DNA of 46,255 nt, taken from NCBI RefSeq assembly GCF_000590885.1, contig NZ_JFHN01000070.1:1-46255 (forward strand). Direction: 5' to 3'. The notes below the pieces were generated by a model. It did not search any database. It saw only the letters and a list, made by a program, of their open reading frames with translations, and was not told where the DNA came from. This stretch comes from Erwinia mallotivora. GTDB taxonomy: Bacteria; Pseudomonadota; Gammaproteobacteria; Enterobacterales; Enterobacteriaceae. Position numbers and translations under genes: made by a program. Below, one piece after another: positions 42,670 through 46,255 of this stretch. Within the stretch, counting starts at the first letter, position 1. The number at the start of each line of letters is the position of its first letter.

Positions 42670-43785
42670 TTATGGCTGGACGAAAAACAGCCCGCTGTAA
42701 GGCGTTTTCACGTAATCGCGGTATAACGCTTCCAGGTCAGCCTGGGGATCAACGTCACTGAACTGCTGTGGATGGAACAGCTTTGCCATCGCTTCCAGCG
42801 CCACCACGTTAAAAGGACTGTCATAGAACTGGTGGTAAATCGCCATCACCCGTGAGCTGCTCGCCACCGGCAGGACGCTGACCACCGGGCGCTGCATCAG
42901 CGCCTGCAAACGCGGCAGAGTGCTCTGGCGCGTTGCCTCGTAGCCGAGCGGCACCGCCTGCGAGGGCGAACCGCGCTGGCTCCAGTCCGCGCCGCTCATC
43001 AGCCAGACGTCCGGTCGGGCGACGATCAACAGTTCTGCACTGACCTCTGCCCCCTGTGGCGGGACTTTATCCGCCATCAGGTTGCGTCCTCCCGCCGCCG
43101 GGATAAACTCGCCAAAACTGTCAGCACCAAAAACCGCGCAGCAATTCATGCCGTTCATCCCGGCATGGTTCTCAAACACCACGCCGGGCCAGCTCGCTGG
43201 CGGGATTTTTGCCACCCGCTGTTGGGTGCGTTGCAGCAGCTGTTGCCAGCGTGCAATAGAGCGTTCGGCATTGGCCGTTTCACCGGTCACCGCGCCCAGC
43301 AGGCGCAGACTGACCGGCGCGTTGGTTAACGGCTTCTGGCGGAAATCAATAAACACCACCGGGATGCCGCTTTTCTCCAGCAGCGCCAGCGTTCCTTCGC
43401 CGCGCAGTTTCGCCACTATGCCGATATCAAACACAATTAAATCCGGTTTCAGCGTGGTCGCCTGCTCGACGTTGAACGTGCTGCGATAGGGATTGATAAA
43501 TACCGGTATGGCGTTCAACTGCGGGAATTGTCGGGAAAAATAGCGTCCCATATCCGGGGCGCGGGTTCGCAATGAATCATCCCAGGCCACAATGCCTTTC
43601 AGTGCATCACCGGGGTGCAACAGGCTCATTGGCAGCAGCATCCGGCTGTCGGCCAGAATGATGCGCGTGGCGGGGGCTTTCAGGGTGACGTTGCGCCCGG
43701 CAAGATCGGTCACGTTAATGGCTTGTGCCAGAGCAAACAGCGGGCATAACAGGATGAGGAACAGCACGGGCCATTTACATTTCAT
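42670..43785 (-). CDS. Periplasmic iron-siderophore-binding protein
   Basis: 371 aa. A signal peptide (MKCKWPVLFLILLCPLFALA) precedes a type III (FepB/BtuF-like) periplasmic binding fold: VTDLAGRNVTLKAPATRIILAD, LKPDLIVF, IPVVFIDFRQKP. It is convergent with the receptor gene (31 bp apart) and divergent from the siderophore biosynthetic genes. It presumably hands the ferric complex to an inner-membrane permease, which is not in this window. Confidence 0.85.
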   Translation of the reverse strand: MKCKWPVLFLILLCPLFALAQAINVTDLAGRNVTLKAPATRIILADSRMLLPMSLLHPGDALKGIVAWDDSLRTRAPDMGRYFSRQFPQLNAIPVFINPYRSTFNVEQATTLKPDLIVFDIGIVAKLRGEGTLALLEKSGIPVVFIDFRQKPLTNAPVSLRLLGAVTGETANAERSIARWQQLLQRTQQRVAKIPPASWPGVVFENHAGMNGMNCCAVFGADSFGEFIPAAGGRNLMADKVPPQGAEVSAELLIVARPDVWLMSGADWSQRGSPSQAVPLGYEATRQSTLPRLQALMQRPVVSVLPVASSSRVMAIYHQFYDSPFNVVALEAMAKLFHPQQFSDVDPQADLEALYRDYVKTPYSGLFFVQP

Positions 43786-44018
43786 TAATCTTTTCTCTTT
43801 CCGAATAATCCTGGTGTAAAAATTTATTTAACCATTTTCAGCCGTTATTTTTTGCCAGTATGACGTTTAAATCATCAGTATTTAGCAAAAAAAATCCATA
43901 AATTCAGCGCTGTATTCACGCCATTTATCCTGACAGGGTCACAGCTTACGGCGGTTTGTTAACAATTCCTTATTGAAAATATTTAACAATGCTTTTCAAA
44001 TCATTTGAAAAACTTCAG

Positions 44019-44048
44019 GATAATCGTAATGATAATGTAAATGATAAG
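44019..44048 (+). promoter_or_regulatory. Tandem Fur hexamer array
   Basis: Five contiguous hexamers (GATAAT, CGTAAT, GATAAT, GTAAAT, GATAAG) lie 22-51 nt before the aldolase-family start, the classical Fur repeat. They probably also control the divergent binding-protein gene. Confidence 0.8.
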
Positions 44049-44069
44049 TATTAACTAACAGGATTTTGT

Positions 44070-44837
44070 ATGATTTCGTACACCTCGCCGGGAGAGCGTC
44101 GCCACTCTGCATCAGGATTATTTGGCATCCTTAACTCTGTTCCGCACCCCATCATTGTCGAAATGATCGCCACCGCAGGATATGACTTTGTCCTGCTGGA
44201 TCTTGAACATCTGCCACACCATGAAACCCTGCTCAGTCAGTGCATTCAGCTGGCACAGCTTCACGGCTGCACTCCGCTGGTGCGTATTACCGTTGATGAT
44301 ATTCCCCGCGCCGGGCGCATTCTGGATATGGGGGCGCACGGCATCGTGCTGTCACGGGCGGAAAGTGCAGAGCAGATAAGCGCGCTGCGCGATGCGATGT
44401 TCTTTCCGCCGCTGGGTAAACGCGGCATCACCGGCGGTAGCGTGACCGGTTTTGGCACGCTGCCACTTGGTGACTACATCCGCCAGGCGAATGAAAAGCT
44501 GTGGCTGGTGCCGATGATCGAGACGCCGCAGGGCATCGACTCCACTGAAGCGATGCTGCGTATTGCCCAGGTAACGATGGTGATGGAGGGGGCGCTGGAT
44601 CTGGCGATGAGCATGCAGCTCGGTCCGCAGCCGTCGCATCCCGATGTCGAGGCTCAAATTCGGTTACTCGCCGCTCGTTGCCGGGCCGCAGGGAAAACCT
44701 TCTGCGCCAATCCCCGTACGCCCGAACAGCAGCACTACTGGCACAGCCAGGGGATTGACTGCTGGTTGTGCGGCGAAGACCGGGGGTTTTTGTTCCGCAC
44801 CCTGAAACAACGTTTGACCGATCTCCAGTCTCTCTGA
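44070..44837 (+). CDS. HpcH/HpaI-family protein, probable SbnG-like citrate synthase
   Basis: 255 aa. HpcH/HpaI fold: IVEMIATAGYDFVLLDLEH, LVRITVDDIPRAGRILDMGAHGIVL, FPPLGKRGITGG, WLVPMIETPQG and EGALDLAMSMQLG, the last supplying a conserved metal Asp. In siderophore operons this family (SbnG, AcsB type) condenses oxaloacetate and acetyl-CoA to citrate, a pre-condensation step for citrate-based siderophores. Here it heads a Fur-controlled operon with an ATP-grasp ligase and an IucA/IucC synthetase, which supports the same role; a metabolic aldolase is less likely in this context. Confidence 0.82.
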   Translation: MISYTSPGERRHSASGLFGILNSVPHPIIVEMIATAGYDFVLLDLEHLPHHETLLSQCIQLAQLHGCTPLVRITVDDIPRAGRILDMGAHGIVLSRAESAEQISALRDAMFFPPLGKRGITGGSVTGFGTLPLGDYIRQANEKLWLVPMIETPQGIDSTEAMLRIAQVTMVMEGALDLAMSMQLGPQPSHPDVEAQIRLLAARCRAAGKTFCANPRTPEQQHYWHSQGIDCWLCGEDRGFLFRTLKQRLTDLQSL

Positions 44838-44861
44838 ACTCTCCCTACTACAGGTATGCAC

Positions 44862-46028
44862 ATGCTTAATAACAAGCCTTATGTGATAGTCAGTCACGTC
44901 GTTAATGCGGCGGTGACCGAAGGTTTCATTCCCGCTGCACAACGTCTGGGTTACCCGGTGGTGCTGCTCACCGACCATGCCATGGCGCACAATCAGCTGC
45001 TGGATGACAGCATCCATGTGATTGAGTGCGAGGTGTTCAATCCGCTGTCGATCCTCGACACCCTGACCGAATGGGGGATTACCCCTGCCGCGCTGTTCTC
45101 CAACAGCGACCATTTGCAAACCGCGACGGCGATTGCCGCCACTGCGCTGGGGCTGCCGGCTAAAAACTGGCAGATTTGCTACGCGGCAAAAGAGAAGTGG
45201 CGGATGCGCCAGCGGTTGCAGGCGCAGGGGTTACCGTCGGTATGGTCAACGCAGTTGCTGCCCGACGCGCAACCCCAGGCGGACTGGCCCTGGCCGGTAG
45301 TGATCAAACCCGGCCAGGGCGTGGCTTCAATGGATGTGCGGCTGGTGGAGGATCTTGCCAGCTGTCAGCGCTACCTGGCCTCGCTGCCATCACGTCAGAC
45401 GCTGCTGGTGGAAGCCTTTATGAGCGGCCCACTGTTTACCCTGGAGACGCTGGGGGATGGCAATGAGCTGGTGGCGGTGGGCGGCTTTGATGTTGAACTC
45501 TCCGCGCTGCCCCATTTTATTGAAACCGCCGCGCGTTGGGCGGGCGAGCACAGCACGCGCTGGAAGCAGCAGGCACTGGCCCAACTGCGCGATTTCGGCG
45601 TGGGTTTTGGCGTCTGCCACAGCGAATTTATTGTCACTGACGCGGGACCGGTGCTGGTGGAAATTAACTACCGCAGTATCGGAGACGGCCGCGAAATGCT
45701 GCTGGATCGTCTGCTGCCGGAAGGCTGGTTTCTGCCCATACTGCGCCTGCATCTCGGCGAGCCGTTGCCACCGGTCAAACCGGCGGTGGGTGAAGCATTG
45801 ATCCACTACCTGGTGGCCGAACAGAACGGCATCCTGCGCCAGGCTCCGCAACCTGCCGACGCGCCAGGCCTGCGCTACCGTGCGCTGAAAGCGCAGGGCG
45901 AACGCCTTGAGCTGACCTGCTCCAATAAAGACTATCTTGGCGTGCTCTATTTCGAAGCCCGCGATGCTGTGCAGCTTGAGCAACTCAGCACACGTACTCT
46001 GGCGACGCTGAACTGGGAGATTGTCTGA
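44862..46028 (+). CDS. PvsA-like ATP-grasp ligase
   Basis: 388 aa. The ATG at 44862 has AGG 7 nt upstream; the nearby ATG at 44856 lacks a site at proper distance. ATP-grasp motifs: AKEKWRMRQRLQAQGLPS, WPWPVVIKPGQGVASMDVRLV, LLVEAFMSGP, and FGVCHSEFIVTDAGPVLVEINYRSIGDG with the metal Glu and Asn. Vibrioferrin synthesis uses such a ligase (PvsA) with two IucA/IucC synthetases. It overlaps the next start as TGATG. It probably makes an amide bond during siderophore assembly. Confidence 0.85.
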   Translation: MLNNKPYVIVSHVVNAAVTEGFIPAAQRLGYPVVLLTDHAMAHNQLLDDSIHVIECEVFNPLSILDTLTEWGITPAALFSNSDHLQTATAIAATALGLPAKNWQICYAAKEKWRMRQRLQAQGLPSVWSTQLLPDAQPQADWPWPVVIKPGQGVASMDVRLVEDLASCQRYLASLPSRQTLLVEAFMSGPLFTLETLGDGNELVAVGGFDVELSALPHFIETAARWAGEHSTRWKQQALAQLRDFGVGFGVCHSEFIVTDAGPVLVEINYRSIGDGREMLLDRLLPEGWFLPILRLHLGEPLPPVKPAVGEALIHYLVAEQNGILRQAPQPADAPGLRYRALKAQGERLELTCSNKDYLGVLYFEARDAVQLEQLSTRTLATLNWEIV

Positions 46029-46255
46029 TGGACCAGCAGGATTACATGACCTTACGCATTATTAACGCCTGTCTGCGTGAAGACGTCAGCGGCCTGGTCA
46101 GCAATGGCCATATCCTTAAAGAGCAACAGCAGTGCTGGCTGATTTATCAGACCGCCCGACAAAAACTGCGGCTGGCGGTGTCGGCCAGCGACTATATGCA
46201 GCACTGGCAGGCGCTGCATCCGCACTGGGAAGTGGAAACCGCCACCGGATGGCAG
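46028..46255 (+). CDS. IucA/IucC-family NIS siderophore synthetase (N-terminal part, cut by window end)
   Basis: 76 codons are visible from the ATG overlapping the previous stop (TGATG). LRIINACLREDVSGLVSNG is a typical N-terminus of IucA/IucC synthetases, which adenylate a carboxylate of citrate or 2-oxoglutarate and condense it with an amine or alcohol. The catalytic core lies outside the window. Confidence 0.8.
   Translation, partial: MDQQDYMTLRIINACLREDVSGLVSNGHILKEQQQCWLIYQTARQKLRLAVSASDYMQHWQALHPHWEVETATGWQ

Noticed and set aside
1-46255. CRISPR arrays, tRNA or rRNA genes, intact insertion sequences
   Set aside because: No regularly spaced repeats, no recognisable tRNA cloverleaf or rRNA segment and no transposase frame found by reading.

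Overview
The window looks like an enterobacterial chromosome, probably Erwiniaceae (Erwinia/Pantoea-like). Supporting signs are three ERIC repeats of about 127 bp, a typical enterobacterial rcnR-rcnA pair with its G/C-tract operators, enteric-type Fur, CRP and GntR sites, an orphan hcp, and GC-rich backbone genes interrupted by visibly more AT-rich accessory blocks. The genus is inferred from content and was not tested by any search.

Region 1 (1-8.8 kb) is the 3' part of a nonribosomal peptide operon. It holds the carrier-protein tail of an upstream megasynthase, a Cy-A-PCP NRPS with a TubC docking domain, an acyl-adenylating enzyme, a free ACP, a GNAT acetyltransferase, a C45 (penicillin acyltransferase-like) Ntn hydrolase and an OsmC-like protein, most of them coupled by ATGA overlaps. 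A convergent gene encodes a haem-oxygenase-like diiron enzyme. Region 2 (8.8-12.4 kb) is a decaying accessory patch: a TetR gene, then a hydrophobic protein and a small membrane protein, both broken by palindromic repeats, then an intact orphan Hcp (type VI secretion tube protein). Region 3 (12.5-16.2 kb) is a Fur-boxed fbpABC/sfuABC-type ferric iron ABC transporter.

Region 4 (16.7-24.6 kb) is a polyol/sugar catabolic locus: galactitol-family PTS EIIA, EIIB and EIIC, an FGGY kinase, a zinc alcohol dehydrogenase, a GntR/HutC repressor, a class II aldolase, a dedicated HPr and a second-type SurE phosphatase. Matching operator sequences precede the PTS operon and the repressor gene. Region 5 (24.6-29.1 kb) is a heavy-metal-type two-component system with two exported small proteins (cupin and carboxymuconolactone decarboxylase family) and a divergent secreted alpha/beta hydrolase; a 14-bp TGAC-N6-GTCA box occurs before both transcription units. 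Region 6 (29.1-31.0 kb) is rcnA/rcnR nickel-cobalt efflux plus a small exported protein.

Region 7 (31.4-37.3 kb) is the most unusual part: a compact AT-richer operon of a GNAT/clavaminate-synthase-like fusion, a second stand-alone clavaminate-synthase-like oxygenase, an ATP-grasp ligase, a gamma-glutamyl phosphate reductase (ProA) paralogue and an MFS exporter. This has the composition of a small antimetabolite or modified amino-acid/dipeptide pathway that I do not recognise. Region 8 (37.4-40.2 kb) is a DUF969-DUF979 membrane protein pair with a divergent GntR/FCD regulator. Region 9 (40.5 kb to the end) is an iron-regulated NIS siderophore locus: TonB-dependent receptor, periplasmic binding protein, SbnG-like HpcH/HpaI protein, PvsA-like ATP-grasp ligase and the start of an IucA/IucC synthetase, cut by the window edge.
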